From NCBI RefSeq assembly GCF_006516955.1, contig NZ_VHLG01000014.1, forward strand, positions 1 through 64,000: 64,000 bases of DNA, written 5' to 3'. Below the pieces are notes generated by a model, which made no database searches, was not told the DNA's origin, and was given only the letters and a program-made list of their open reading frames with translations. Positions 19,307-28,901 of the stretch are shown one piece after another. The position numbers and the translations under genes were made by a program. Numbering within the stretch: the first letter of the stretch is position 1; every line of letters begins with the position of its first letter. Origin of the DNA: Martelella alba. Lineage in GTDB: Bacteria; Pseudomonadota; Alphaproteobacteria; Rhizobiales; Rhizobiaceae.

Positions 19307-19335
19307 CATTTACGGTGCTGCGCCACGCTTTGCAA
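19307..19335 (-). promoter_or_regulatory. Predicted promoter of tRNA-Trp
   Basis: On the minus strand TTGCAA (19335-19330) is separated by 17 bases from TAAATG (19312-19307), about 52 bases upstream of the tRNA 5' end. Spacing and place fit a sigma-70 promoter for the tRNA and possibly the whole secE-rpoC block. It is a sequence match only. Confidence 0.5.
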
Positions 19336-19405
19336 GTGGCTTTTTCAAACTTTTGCCACCATCCACATTCGCACCGGCACCTGCCAGTGCACCCGCCTTT
19401 CCCGC

Positions 19406-21919
19406 TCAGGCCCTCAGCGCCAGATTGTCCGGGTCAAACGGGCTCTCCTCAACCACGGTGGCATCATAGAGTTCACCCAGTATCTTTATTTTCAGCCGCG
19501 TCCCTGGTGACGCATAGGCCGGAGCGAGCATTGCAAGCGCAATCGATTTGCCGATTCGCCAGCCAAAGCCACCTTGCGTCGCGCGCCCGGCCAGTGCTCC
19601 ATCTTCGGCGTAAATCGCTTCGGAGCCACGCGCATCGACGTCGCTATTGCCCTCGACCAGCAAGGTCGCGAAGATGGCGCTGAGCCCTTCCTCCTTCTTT
19701 TTCAGCAGCTGATCGCGACCGATAAATGCCTTCTGCGGCTTGATGAAGCGATCAAGACCTGATTCGTAGGCCGTATATTCGATGGTCATTTCCCGCTGCA
19801 TGGCGCGGTAGGATTTTTCCAGCGCCATGGCATTCATCGCCCGGATACCGAAAGGCTTGACACCGAATTCGGCGCCAGCCTCCATCAGCCTGTCAAAAAT
19901 ATAGGTCTGCATCGCGATCGGATGATGCAGTTCCCAACCCAGTTCGCCGACGAAATTTACCCTCAATGCATGCGCCGTTGCCGCGCCGATCGAAATCTGC
20001 TGTCCGGTCAGCCAGCCGAAATCGGCATTTTCCAATGAGCTCCTTGTCAGTTTCTTCAGAAGATCGCGCGATTTCGGCCCGGCCACGACCAGAACGCCCA
20101 TCTCCATCGTCATCGGACGCAATGTCACCGAGCCGTCTCGGGGCGCCAACCGCATCAACAGATCATGATCGTGACTTTCAAGTCCGGCACCGGAAACCAG
20201 ATAGAAGCGCCCCGGCGCCCATTCATAAAGTGTGAACTCGGCCCGCACACCACCCTGTGCGCCGAGCAGATGGCAAAGCGCGATCCGGCCGCGCTTCTTC
20301 GGCACGGCATTGGCGAAGATGCTGTCAAGGAATGCCCGGGCACCGGGGCCCGACACTTCCATCTTGGCAAAGGGCGTCATGTCGAGCACGCCGACATGTT
20401 CATGCACATGCTTCACCTCGTTGCCGACATGCTCGAAATAATTCGAGCGGCGGAACGACCATTTCTCGACAATGCGCCCATCGTCCAGCGGAGTAGCGTA
20501 ATTGTGATTGGTCAGCACGTCAGCCCCGACGCCCAGTTCGCTTTCATCGAGCTGATAACCTTCCGGCGCATACCAGTTGGCTCGCTCCCAGCCGAATACC
20601 GAGCCGAAAACGCCGCCAAGTGCCTTCAGCCTCCCATAGACCGGCGATGTTTTCAGCGGCCTTGCGGCAGCGCGCTCCTCATCCGGATAATGCATGGTGA
20701 AGACATTGGCATAGGCTTCCTCGTTCTTTGCGATCAGATAGCCCTCGGTGGCATAGGGACCGAAACGGCGCGGATCGACGCCGGCGAGATCCACGGTCGG
20801 CTCGCCCTCGACAATCCATTCGGCCAGCTGCCAGCCAGCGCCACCTGCCGCGGTAATGCCAAAGGAATGGCCCTCATTGAGCCAGAAATTCTTCAGCCCC
20901 GGCGCCGGGCCAACAATCGGATTGCCGTCCGGCGTATAGGCGATTGCACCATTATAGACCTTCTTGATGCCGACCTCGGCAAAGGCCGGCACGCGGGCAA
21001 AGGCGGTCTCGATATGCGGCATCAGCCGGTCAAGCTCTTCCTGAAACAGCTCATATTCGCTGTCGGCAGAAGGTCCGTCGACATAACAGACCGGCGCGCC
21101 GGCCTCATAGGGGCCTAGGATCAAACCGCCCGCTTCCTCACGCATATACCAGGCACTGTCGGATTCGCGCAGCACACCCATTTCAGGCAGGCCCTGTTTC
21201 TTGCGTTCCAGAATGGCCGGATGCGGTTCGGTGACAATATATTGGTGTTCAACGGGTATGACGGGCACGTTGAGGCCGACCATGGCGCCGGTCTTGCGGG
21301 CAAAACTGCCCGTACAGGAAATCACATGATCGGCGGTGAAACTGTCCTTGTCTGTCTCCACCTGCCAGCTGCCGTCGTCATTTTGGGCAATCGCCGTCAC
21401 CGTTGTATTGCGCAGGATCTTCGCCCCGCGGTCACGCGCGCCCTTGGCAAGGGCCTGGGTCAGATCGGCCGGCTGGATATAGCCATCATCGGGATGCTGG
21501 ATCGCGCCGAGAATGCCATCGGTCTCGCATAGCGGCCATACCTCCTTCAGCTCTTCGGGCGTCAGGAACTTCACATCGACGCCGATCGTCTCGGCGATAC
21601 CGGAATAATAGAGATATTCATCCATCCGGTCCTTCGACATGGCAAGACGGATGTTGGAAACCTTGGAGAAACCGACATTCAGGCCCGTCTCCTCTTCCAG
21701 CGCCGAATAGAGATTGACCGAATATTTGTGCAGCTGGCCAACGGAATAGCTCATGTTAAACAGAGGCAGCAGGCCGGCTGCATGCCAGGTCGAACCGGAC
21801 GTCAGCTCCTTGCGCTCGATCAGGACCGCATCGCTCCACCCCTTCTTTGCCAGATGGTAAAGGGTTGATACACCGACCACGCCACCACCGATGACGACCG
21901 CTCTTGTCCTGATGCTCAT
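19406..21919 (-). CDS. FAD-dependent oxidoreductase with C-terminal GcvT-like domain (dimethylglycine/sarcosine dehydrogenase type)
   Basis: The 837-residue protein joins a DAO-type FAD domain to an aminomethyltransferase (GcvT) domain, the build of dimethylglycine and sarcosine dehydrogenases. These demethylate N-methylated glycine and pass the one-carbon unit to tetrahydrofolate. The nucleotide-binding motif is GGGVVG at 11-16. His46, in GSTWHAAGL, matches the histidine to which FAD is covalently bound in that family. The C-terminal half, from about residue 425, has the GcvT fold with ELGWELHHP and AMNAMALEKSYRAM. I chose the ATG at 21919 (MSIRTRAVVIGGG), which has GGAG upstream; a longer frame to 22048 lacks family similarity. 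The exact substrate is not set by sequence. It stands alone, downstream of the MscS gene on the same strand. Confidence 0.9.
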   Translation of the reverse strand: MSIRTRAVVIGGGVVGVSTLYHLAKKGWSDAVLIERKELTSGSTWHAAGLLPLFNMSYSVGQLHKYSVNLYSALEEETGLNVGFSKVSNIRLAMSKDRMDEYLYYSGIAETIGVDVKFLTPEELKEVWPLCETDGILGAIQHPDDGYIQPADLTQALAKGARDRGAKILRNTTVTAIAQNDDGSWQVETDKDSFTADHVISCTGSFARKTGAMVGLNVPVIPVEHQYIVTEPHPAILERKKQGLPEMGVLRESDSAWYMREEAGGLILGPYEAGAPVCYVDGPSADSEYELFQEELDRLMPHIETAFARVPAFAEVGIKKVYNGAIAYTPDGNPIVGPAPGLKNFWLNEGHSFGITAAGGAGWQLAEWIVEGEPTVDLAGVDPRRFGPYATEGYLIAKNEEAYANVFTMHYPDEERAAARPLKTSPVYGRLKALGGVFGSVFGWERANWYAPEGYQLDESELGVGADVLTNHNYATPLDDGRIVEKWSFRRSNYFEHVGNEVKHVHEHVGVLDMTPFAKMEVSGPGARAFLDSIFANAVPKKRGRIALCHLLGAQGGVRAEFTLYEWAPGRFYLVSGAGLESHDHDLLMRLAPRDGSVTLRPMTMEMGVLVVAGPKSRDLLKKLTRSSLENADFGWLTGQQISIGAATAHALRVNFVGELGWELHHPIAMQTYIFDRLMEAGAEFGVKPFGIRAMNAMALEKSYRAMQREMTIEYTAYESGLDRFIKPQKAFIGRDQLLKKKEEGLSAIFATLLVEGNSDVDARGSEAIYAEDGALAGRATQGGFGWRIGKSIALAMLAPAYASPGTRLKIKILGELYDATVVEESPFDPDNLALRA

Positions 21920-22063
21920 TTGCTCCGCCTCATTTTCATGTCGGGCGCCGCGTTCAGGCCCGCCTTGATCGACTATGCAACGCAAGACGGGCGGGCCAAG
22001 AGTTCGTTTGCGACATGCTTCGCCGCCGACGCGACGCGGCTCGGGCAAAATCGATGGCAGCGC

Positions 22064-24631
22064 TCAGCGTCCGCCACTGTCATCATTGCCGGCATCGGGG
22101 TGATCGAAAGCCGGCTTCGGATCCTCATTGATCGGCTGTGCGCGACGTTTGATCTCGGCCGCAAGCGCTTCCGCCTTGTCACCGTCACCGCCGGTGATGA
22201 TATGCAGATCGCGCTGTGGAAACGGAATTTCGATATTTTCCTTGCGGAACCGCTCGAAAATCGCCACCCGGAGATCATTCCTGACCGGAATCCCGTTGAA
22301 GACATCTGCCAGATAGACACGCAGTTCAAAATCAAGCGAACTGTCGCCAAAGCCGTTGAAAATCACCATCGGCTCAGGATTGGAAAGCACCAGAGGATGG
22401 GCCTGGGCAAGCTCAAGCAGAATATCCATCACCTTGCGCGGATCGGCGGAATAAGACACCCCGACGGCGATCTCCGACCGGCCCATATGGTTATGATGTG
22501 TCCAGTTGCCGACGGAGGCATTGATCAGCTCGGAATTCGGCACGATGATCGACTGGCGCTGAAAAGTTTCGATCTCGGTCGCACGCACTGATATACGCTT
22601 CACGAACCCCTCCGTCGTTCCCGACACAATCCAGTCGCCAACCTTGAAGGGCCGCTCGATCAGCAGGATCAGGCCGGACACGAAATTCTGGACGATGGTC
22701 TGCAGGCCAAAACCGATACCGATGGAAAGCGCCGAGGCCACCAGCGCCAGCGAGGACAGATTGACCCCGGCCGCTGAAATCGCCACCAGCACCGCCAGCA
22801 GGATACCGAGATAGTTGATCCCGGTCTTGACCGAATTCCTGACGCCGGGATCGGCACGTGAGCGCAGCAGCACATTGTCATCAAACCATTTCTGGAACCA
22901 GCGCGTGATCAGAAAACCGGTAACGAACAGAATAATCGCCAGAAGAATACCGCCCAGCGAAATGGTGATCGAGCCGAGGGTGATCGACGTGAGATGCTTT
23001 CCCGCCCAGAGCCTGATCTCGGCAAAGCGCATACCCCATGCCATCAGCAGGCAGGGGATCCCGATCAGGACGGTGAGCGCATAGATTGCCAGACCGCTCA
23101 GCAGCGAGATCTGATCGATACGCACCGGTGAAAGCTTGAACTTCGCCGCAATCCTGCGGCCCTGGCCGGTTCTGAGCATGGTGCCGGGCTGCGACACGGC
23201 ATTGCCGAGCAGAATAGAAACATAGGCCGTCGACAGGATGGCACCGGTCAGCACCACTTGCATGGCGATAAAACGTGCCAGAGCGATATAACCGGTTATC
23301 GCGCAGGCCAGCAAAAAGAAGCCTGCCAGACGGATCAGGCCCGCCAGCAGCGAAGGCCACAGCAATTTGACAGCGCGCGTGCGGCGACGCGTCGCCTCGC
23401 CATGAAACGGCTTGATGAAGGACACCGCCACAAGGATGAGGCCGATCAGAATGGCGGCAACAAAGCTGCGCACCGCCTCCAGCTCAAGATCCGCCGCCAG
23501 CGTTCCATTCAGAACATCGATGACCTGATCACCCCAGTTGATCGTCGCCATCGCGGTGATGGCCCAGTGCAGCTTGCGCGCCGCGCTGGTGCGCATCGGT
23601 ATCAGCCGCAAGGCGGGATCGCCGGGTGACAGCACATTGCGGGTCAAAAGGAAGACGAAGAAGATGACGGCGATGGCCTTATAGGTGGTGAACACGAACT
23701 GCTGCACATCGGGCACCAGCACGTCGAGCCCGTAAAACAGCATATATGAAACGGCCAGGAAGGCGGCGGTCACCAGCGTTGGCAGTCCCGTCGCATAGGC
23801 CGCGGTGATTAGCTTGATGAAGAAATCGGGGCTGTCGTCATCCATCACCAACTGTGCCAGCCGCCGCCGCATCAATGAAATCGTGGCGCTTCTGAAAAAA
23901 AGCGCCGCGAGCGCGGAAAGCCCGAGCGCCAGCACCAGCTGAACCCGCCTCTCATTCCAGACATAGCGGAACCAGGCGCCATAAGATGCCTGAAAATTCA
24001 GATATTCCTGATGCAGAAAGCCGGCAAAATCGGATGAAAACAGGTCCTGAAGATCGGTGTGGGCAAATAGGGCATCGGTAAAAAGATCGCGCCGCATGGT
24101 CGCGATCTTTTTCGACGCATCGCCCGCGGCAGAAGCCAGCTTTGACGCCTTGTCCGAAAGCGCGCTCAGCTCGGACCGCTCCGCGATCAACTGATTGCGC
24201 TGGTCAGCGGTCACGGCTGGCTCAGGCGGATCATTGGCGCCGGGTGCCTTGCCAAGCTCGGCGATCTGATCGCGAACCGCATTGAGCTTGGCCTCGATAT
24301 CCACGGTGAGCTGCATCAGATCGCTATCAAGCTGATCAGCGGTCGTCTGCAGGCGGGCAAGGGTGTCATCATCCAGACCGCCTTCCTGCATCTTCTTGTC
24401 AAGCGTGGCATAGGCGGCGTTGAAGGTATCAAGCTGCTTGGCGGTTTCAGCGACGAAGGGATCGGCTGAAACCGCGGCAACAGCCTGACTGGCATTGCTC
24501 TGCGTATCCGCCGTCTGGGCATTGGCGGGCTGGCTCATGCAAAGGGCCGCAGCGAGAAAAAGCAGAAGCCCAAAAAGCGCAAGATGACGGCAATCCCGGA
24601 TCCGAGACATGCATGCAACGTCGAATTTCAA
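22064..24631 (-). CDS. MscS-family mechanosensitive channel with large N-terminal region
   Basis: The 855-residue membrane protein has a signal peptide (LALFGLLLFLAAALC, cleavage after PANAQ), a helical periplasmic region to about residue 190 that fits DUF3772, many membrane segments (about 215-620), and a C-terminal MscS core. The core is seen in ALSIGIGFGLQTIVQNFVSG (pore-lining helix) and the beta domain ERPFKVGDWIVSG. Such channels open under membrane tension and release solutes on osmotic down-shock. The start is uncertain: a TTG at 24631 has GGGAG six bases upstream, while the first ATG (24610, seven codons on) has no clear ribosome site. The Asp/Gly-rich C-terminus is cytoplasmic. Confidence 0.9.
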   Translation of the reverse strand: MKFDVACMSRIRDCRHLALFGLLLFLAAALCMSQPANAQTADTQSNASQAVAAVSADPFVAETAKQLDTFNAAYATLDKKMQEGGLDDDTLARLQTTADQLDSDLMQLTVDIEAKLNAVRDQIAELGKAPGANDPPEPAVTADQRNQLIAERSELSALSDKASKLASAAGDASKKIATMRRDLFTDALFAHTDLQDLFSSDFAGFLHQEYLNFQASYGAWFRYVWNERRVQLVLALGLSALAALFFRSATISLMRRRLAQLVMDDDSPDFFIKLITAAYATGLPTLVTAAFLAVSYMLFYGLDVLVPDVQQFVFTTYKAIAVIFFVFLLTRNVLSPGDPALRLIPMRTSAARKLHWAITAMATINWGDQVIDVLNGTLAADLELEAVRSFVAAILIGLILVAVSFIKPFHGEATRRRTRAVKLLWPSLLAGLIRLAGFFLLACAITGYIALARFIAMQVVLTGAILSTAYVSILLGNAVSQPGTMLRTGQGRRIAAKFKLSPVRIDQISLLSGLAIYALTVLIGIPCLLMAWGMRFAEIRLWAGKHLTSITLGSITISLGGILLAIILFVTGFLITRWFQKWFDDNVLLRSRADPGVRNSVKTGINYLGILLAVLVAISAAGVNLSSLALVASALSIGIGFGLQTIVQNFVSGLILLIERPFKVGDWIVSGTTEGFVKRISVRATEIETFQRQSIIVPNSELINASVGNWTHHNHMGRSEIAVGVSYSADPRKVMDILLELAQAHPLVLSNPEPMVIFNGFGDSSLDFELRVYLADVFNGIPVRNDLRVAIFERFRKENIEIPFPQRDLHIITGGDGDKAEALAAEIKRRAQPINEDPKPAFDHPDAGNDDSGGR

Positions 24632-24824
24632 CTCAAACTCCCTGTTTGCAGCCGCCAGAAGCGGCGGAAGTGATGATCATCCAGTCAGAAAGGATCGTTC
24701 ATCACCGCCGAAAGTCCATAGCAGTGTCATAATCAATCGTCAGCCTGGCAGCAAAATCGAACAGCATCATGTCGGCTGGTCGCTATTTTACAGCTTGGCC
24801 CGTCCAGTGCCGGGCAAACGGCAT

Positions 24825-25397
24825 CTACCCCCCTGCATCGCCAGCCAGGAAGGCCAGTTCCGCGCGGGTCGAACGCCGCCGCAGGACATGATTGCGGTGC
24901 GGGAACCGCCCGAAGCGGGCAATAAGATCACGATGCTGGCGGGCATAGTCGACAAAGGTTTCCGCCACCTCCCCCATGGTCTCGAACAGATGGACGCAGC
25001 GTTCCTGGTCGCTGAGCTGCTCGGAATGTTCGAAAGGCATGAAGAAAAACACCCGCCGGACACTCTCGACGGCCTCATGAGCACCGGTCGCGACCGCCAG
25101 CTTTGCCTCCCGCAAGGCCAGCATATCCGTTGCGAAGGCAAGCGGCGTTGAACGAAACATGTTGCGTGGAAACTGGTCCAGCACCAGCACGGCGGCCAAC
25201 TGGTAATCCGGCGCCGAACGCCATAACGGATCGACATCACGGGCAAGCGCCAGATGCGTCAAGAGAAAACGCTCGCGGATAATCGCATCGAGGCGCTCAG
25301 GATCGCGGGGCGCAAACCAGTCCTCCGGCGTCAATTCCTCGAACCAGAAACGCAGGACCGTTTCCGGATGACAGACCTCGCTGAACTCAGCTGACAT
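24825..25397 (-). CDS. DUF924 family protein
   Basis: The 190-residue soluble protein matches the DUF924 family as I know it: VLRFWFEELTPEDWF near the start, then AAVLVLDQFPRNMFR, FFFMPFEHSEQLSDQERCV and GRFPHRN. Family members are all-helical with TPR-like folds, and their function is not established. It lies between the MscS gene (same strand, 193 bases on) and the divergent AI-2E-type gene (109-base gap). Confidence 0.9.
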   Translation of the reverse strand: MSAEFSEVCHPETVLRFWFEELTPEDWFAPRDPERLDAIIRERFLLTHLALARDVDPLWRSAPDYQLAAVLVLDQFPRNMFRSTPLAFATDMLALREAKLAVATGAHEAVESVRRVFFFMPFEHSEQLSDQERCVHLFETMGEVAETFVDYARQHRDLIARFGRFPHRNHVLRRRSTRAELAFLAGDAGG

Positions 25398-25506
25398 GAT
25401 AATTGACCTCTCCCCGCCATTGGCCGGCTTGTCGCGCTTGCGCCGACCTTGCCCAGACGATACAGTCTTGCGAATAACCGCTCAAGCAGGCGAATGAAGA
25501 GACATC

Positions 25507-26604
25507 ATGAACGAAATGCGCCCGTCTCCGGTGCGTAGCGGCGCCAACGTCGCCGTCGCCCTTATCTTTGTTCTTGTTCTTTTTTTTGCGATCAACTGGG
25601 CAGGTTCCTTTCTCAAGCCTTTTGCCCTGTCGCTGTTCATCATTGCCGTCACCTGGCCGCTCAAAAGCAGGCTGCAGCGCGTCATGCCCTCCATGCTGGC
25701 ACTGGCTCTGACGCTGCTGACAACCATCATCATCTTCTTTGCCTTCACCATGCTGGTGGTCTGGGGCTTTTCGCGTGTCGCGACCACCTTCATCGGCGCC
25801 GCCTGGCAATTGCAGGTCGCCTATCAGGATCTTACCGGCTGGCTCAGTTCCAAAGGCATCACGGCAGCGACATCGCTGAATGATGTCTTCAATGTCGGCC
25901 TTCTGGTGCGCACATTGCAGCAGGTCACCGGCCAGGCCAGCATGACCTTGAGCTTCTGGCTCGTGGTTCTGGCCTATGTGGCGCTTGGACTTGCCGAACT
26001 GGACGCGTTGCGCCGCAAGGTCGACACGCTGCACAATCCGGAAATGGCTGAAACCATGCTCCGCGTTGCCCGGGCCACCTCACGCAAATTCGCCCGCTAC
26101 ATGCTGGTACGCACGGAAATGAGCGCGCTGACGGGCTTCATGTTCTGGGCTGTGGCAACCATCCTCGGCCTCGATTATGCGGTGGAATGGGGGGTGATCG
26201 CCTTTGCGCTCAACTATATCCCCTTTATCGGCTCGGTGATCGCAACAGTATTCCCGGCAGCCTATGGGGTGATCCAGTTTGAGCACTGGCAGACAGCAAT
26301 GGCTCTGTTCATCTGCCTCAACCTGATCCAGTTCACCATCGGCAACTATGTCGAGCCGCTGGTCTCAGGCTCACTGCTGTCGATTTCGCCCTTCATGGTC
26401 GTGTTCTCGATCTTCTTCTGGACCTTCATGTGGGGTCTGTTCGGCACCTTCCTCGGCGTCCCGATTGCCATTGCGCTTCTGACCATCTGCGAGGAAACGC
26501 CGTCCCTTGCCTGGCTTGCCCGTCTGTTCGGCCGCGCGCCGCCAGCCGAAGCTCCCGTTCAGCGTACCGTCCTTGAACTTCCAGCACCGGACGAAAAGGG
26601 CTGA
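25507..26604 (+). CDS. AI-2E/PerM family membrane protein
   Basis: The 365-residue protein has the hydrophobic pattern of the AI-2E transporter (UPF0118/PerM) family: paired segments at the N-terminus (about 13-75), a central amphipathic region, and C-terminal segments with GVIAFALNYIPFIGSVIA and LFGTFLGVPIAIALL, the usual signature region. Members have been linked to quorum-signal export and, in other cases, to cation/proton exchange, so the substrate is open. GAAG lies upstream of the ATG. It is convergent with the PPOX gene, six bases between stops. Confidence 0.9.
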   Translation: MNEMRPSPVRSGANVAVALIFVLVLFFAINWAGSFLKPFALSLFIIAVTWPLKSRLQRVMPSMLALALTLLTTIIIFFAFTMLVVWGFSRVATTFIGAAWQLQVAYQDLTGWLSSKGITAATSLNDVFNVGLLVRTLQQVTGQASMTLSFWLVVLAYVALGLAELDALRRKVDTLHNPEMAETMLRVARATSRKFARYMLVRTEMSALTGFMFWAVATILGLDYAVEWGVIAFALNYIPFIGSVIATVFPAAYGVIQFEHWQTAMALFICLNLIQFTIGNYVEPLVSGSLLSISPFMVVFSIFFWTFMWGLFGTFLGVPIAIALLTICEETPSLAWLARLFGRAPPAEAPVQRTVLELPAPDEKG

Positions 26605-26610
26605 GCCCCG

Positions 26611-27222
26611 TCACCACATGGATTTTGCCGCCCGCGCCGGCCATTCGGCATCATAGGTCTCGGCATCGAAATCACTGGCGCTTGCGGCACGGGTCAGTTC
26701 GCCCGGCGTCGGCAGAGACTTCGGGTCGATGAAGCGTTCAGGGTTCCACAATTCGGCCCGCATCAGGGCACGTGCGCACTGGAAGTAAACCTCGTTGATG
26801 GTGATCACGATGACGCTGCGCGGATGCCTCCCGTCCATTTCAAAGCTTTCAAGCAGTGCCGGTTCAATGCTGACGACGGCGCGGGCATTGATCCGCATGG
26901 CATTGTTCGAGCCCGGCACCAGAAACATCAATGCGATACGCGGATCGCGCACGATATTCATCAGCGAATCGACACGATTATTGCCACGCCAGTCAGGTAG
27001 ATGAAGGGTTTTCTCATCGGCCACCCGCACCACGGATCCGGCATCGCCGCGCGGCGAGCAATCAAGCCCTTCCGGCCCGACCGTTGCCAGCGCAACGAAG
27101 GGGGACGCCTCGATCATCCGGCGATATTCCACCGTCAGCGCCGGTGTAACCTTCACCAGCGAGGCCTCTCCCGGCGCGCCATAGATCGCCTTCAGCTGTT
27201 CGATCGTTTCGATGACCTTCAT
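26611..27222 (-). CDS. PPOX-type FMN flavoprotein (pyridoxamine oxidase-like)
   Basis: The 203-residue protein has the split beta-barrel pattern of the pyridoxamine 5'-phosphate oxidase superfamily. Diagnostic parts are ASPFVALATVGPEGLDCSPRG, LPDWRGNNRVDSLMNIVRDP and MFLVPGSNNAMRINARA, which resemble the MSMEG_1061-type FMN-dependent subgroup. These bind FMN or related cofactors; the substrate is not known. It is not the true PdxH, whose motifs differ. It sits 82 bases before the DUF971 gene on the same strand. Confidence 0.85.
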   Translation of the reverse strand: MKVIETIEQLKAIYGAPGEASLVKVTPALTVEYRRMIEASPFVALATVGPEGLDCSPRGDAGSVVRVADEKTLHLPDWRGNNRVDSLMNIVRDPRIALMFLVPGSNNAMRINARAVVSIEPALLESFEMDGRHPRSVIVITINEVYFQCARALMRAELWNPERFIDPKSLPTPGELTRAASASDFDAETYDAEWPARAAKSMW

Positions 27223-27304
27223 TCACACCTCTCCTTCAAAATGCGGCGCCAGGACTAGACCGGACGCATGACCGGCATGTGAAAGGCATGCGCCCTTCCT
27301 GAGT

Positions 27305-27658
27305 TCAGTCGCGGCTGAGACCTTTGGCCTCCAACTCCGCCTCGTAGACGGCAAAAAGTGAGTCTCCCGTTTCGCCGAGTTCGCGCAGATAGGTCCAGGT
27401 GTAAATGCCGCTGTCATGCATGTCGTCAAAGCCGATCCGAACGGCATAATTCCCGGCCTGCTGTACGGTGATGATCTCGACCTTTCGCTTGCCCGGCACG
27501 GTAACCTTCTGCCCCGGCCCATGCCCCTGCACTTCCGCCGAAGGTGAGAGCACACGCAGCATTTCGGCCGGCAGGGAAAAGCTCGCGCCATCGGCAAAAC
27601 GGACCGTCATCTGGCGGCGATCCTTGGAAATACGGATTTCGGTCGGTTCGATTATCAT
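27305..27658 (-). CDS. DUF971 domain protein (117 residues)
   Basis: The short protein fits the DUF971 family, which is also the N-terminal domain of gamma-butyrobetaine hydroxylase. It starts [19 protein letters not shown] and has [19 protein letters not shown] and [18 protein letters not shown], the family core. Stand-alone DUF971 proteins often occur near Fe-S or molybdenum-cofactor genes, and the divergent neighbour here is moaA (99-base gap). I chose the ATG at 27658 because AAGGA lies six bases upstream; the longer frame to 28042 is only the complement of moaA. Function is not established. Confidence 0.88.
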   Translation of the reverse strand: MIIEPTEIRISKDRRQMTVRFADGASFSLPAEMLRVLSPSAEVQGHGPGQKVTVPGKRKVEIITVQQAGNYAVRIGFDDMHDSGIYTWTYLRELGETGDSLFAVYEAELEAKGLSRD

Positions 27659-27757
27659 AGGATCCTTCACGACTGGGTTCACATCCTGTTGTTTGTCTTC
27701 ACTCTTGACCGGGGCCGAGTCAAACGACATTTTCCCCGGAAAAGGAGAGATGCGCCA

Positions 27758-28801
27758 GTGGATACAAGTTTGCTCGCCCCCGAAAAACCGGTCACAAACC
27801 GCAAACGCGCGCCGCTCATCGATAATTTCGGCCGGACGATCTCCTATCTGCGCGTCTCGGTGACGGACCGCTGCGATTTCCGCTGTACCTATTGCATGGC
27901 GGAAAACATGACCTTCCTGCCAAAGCGCGACCTGCTGACGCTCGAGGAGATGGAGCGGCTTTGCAATGCCTTCATCGATCGCGGGGTGACCAAGCTGCGC
28001 CTGACCGGCGGCGAACCTCTGGTGCGCAAGAATGTCATGCATCTCTTCGAAGGCCTTGGAAAACGGCTTGGCAACGGTCTCGACGAACTGACACTGACCA
28101 CCAATGGTTCACAGTTGCATCGCTATGCTGGAAGCCTTTTTGATGCCGGTATACGCCGCGTCAATGTCTCGCTCGACACACTTGATCCTGAAAAATTCCG
28201 CGCCATCACCCGCTGGGGTGATCTTGAAAAGGTGCTGCACGGGCTGCGCGCAGCGCGTCAGGCAGGCTTGAAGGTCAAGCTCAATGCCGTGGCGCTTGCC
28301 GGTGTCAACGAACAGGAAATTCCTACCCTGATGGAATTTGCCCATGGCGAAGGCATGGAGCTGACCCTGATCGAGGCCATGCCGCTGGGAGAGGTTGATC
28401 AGGACCGCTCGGCGCAATATCTGCCGCTGTCAAAGGTGCGCGCCAGCCTGGCCGAACGCTACACGCTGGACGAAAGCCCGCATGCGACCGGCGGTCCGGC
28501 CCGCTTCGTCACGGTGGCGGAAACCGGCGGCCGGCTCGGCTTTATCACCCCGCTCAGCCATAATTTCTGTTCCAGCTGCAATCGCGTCAGGCTGACCTGC
28601 ACGGGCATGCTCTATCTCTGCCTCGGCCAGGACGACAACGCCGACTTCCGCAAGGTCCTGCGCGAAACAGATGACGAAGATGTGCTGCATGCAGCCATTG
28701 ACCGGGCCATTTCGCTCAAGCCGCTGGAGCATAATTTCGAGCTGGACGAACATCGCAGCAAGGTGGCCGTGAAGCGGCATATGAATGTCACCGGCGGCTA
28801 G
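27758..28801 (+). CDS. moaA: GTP 3',8-cyclase MoaA
   Basis: MoaA is the radical-SAM enzyme that starts molybdenum cofactor synthesis, turning GTP into 3',8-cyclo-GTP. The radical-SAM cluster cysteines are Cys39, Cys43 and Cys46 ([15 protein letters not shown]). The second cluster is in [15 protein letters not shown]. The C-terminal GlyGly needed for activity is present (MNVTGG at the end). I chose the GTG at 27758, giving 347 residues, because AAGGAGAG lies nine bases upstream; frames further upstream overlap the promoter zone of the divergent DUF971 gene. The DMT permease and mobA follow on the same strand. Confidence 0.97.
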   Translation: MDTSLLAPEKPVTNRKRAPLIDNFGRTISYLRVSVTDRCDFRCTYCMAENMTFLPKRDLLTLEEMERLCNAFIDRGVTKLRLTGGEPLVRKNVMHLFEGLGKRLGNGLDELTLTTNGSQLHRYAGSLFDAGIRRVNVSLDTLDPEKFRAITRWGDLEKVLHGLRAARQAGLKVKLNAVALAGVNEQEIPTLMEFAHGEGMELTLIEAMPLGEVDQDRSAQYLPLSKVRASLAERYTLDESPHATGGPARFVTVAETGGRLGFITPLSHNFCSSCNRVRLTCTGMLYLCLGQDDNADFRKVLRETDDEDVLHAAIDRAISLKPLEHNFELDEHRSKVAVKRHMNVTGG

Positions 28802-28901
28802 AAAGAGACACGCTGTAAATCCGGCGGACAATTGACTGATCGGCTATACGAAAATGGCTTTTCAGGCTAAGCGTCAGTTTCCCGGAACGACAGGGCTTGA
28901 A

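Noticed and set aside
21920-22048. 43-codon N-terminal extension of the FAD-GcvT protein
   Set aside because: The nucleotide-binding fold starts right after the ATG at 21919, which has its own GGAG site.
27659-28042. N-terminal extension of the DUF971 frame across the moaA region
   Set aside because: That part is the complement of moaA; a good ribosome site marks the ATG at 27658.
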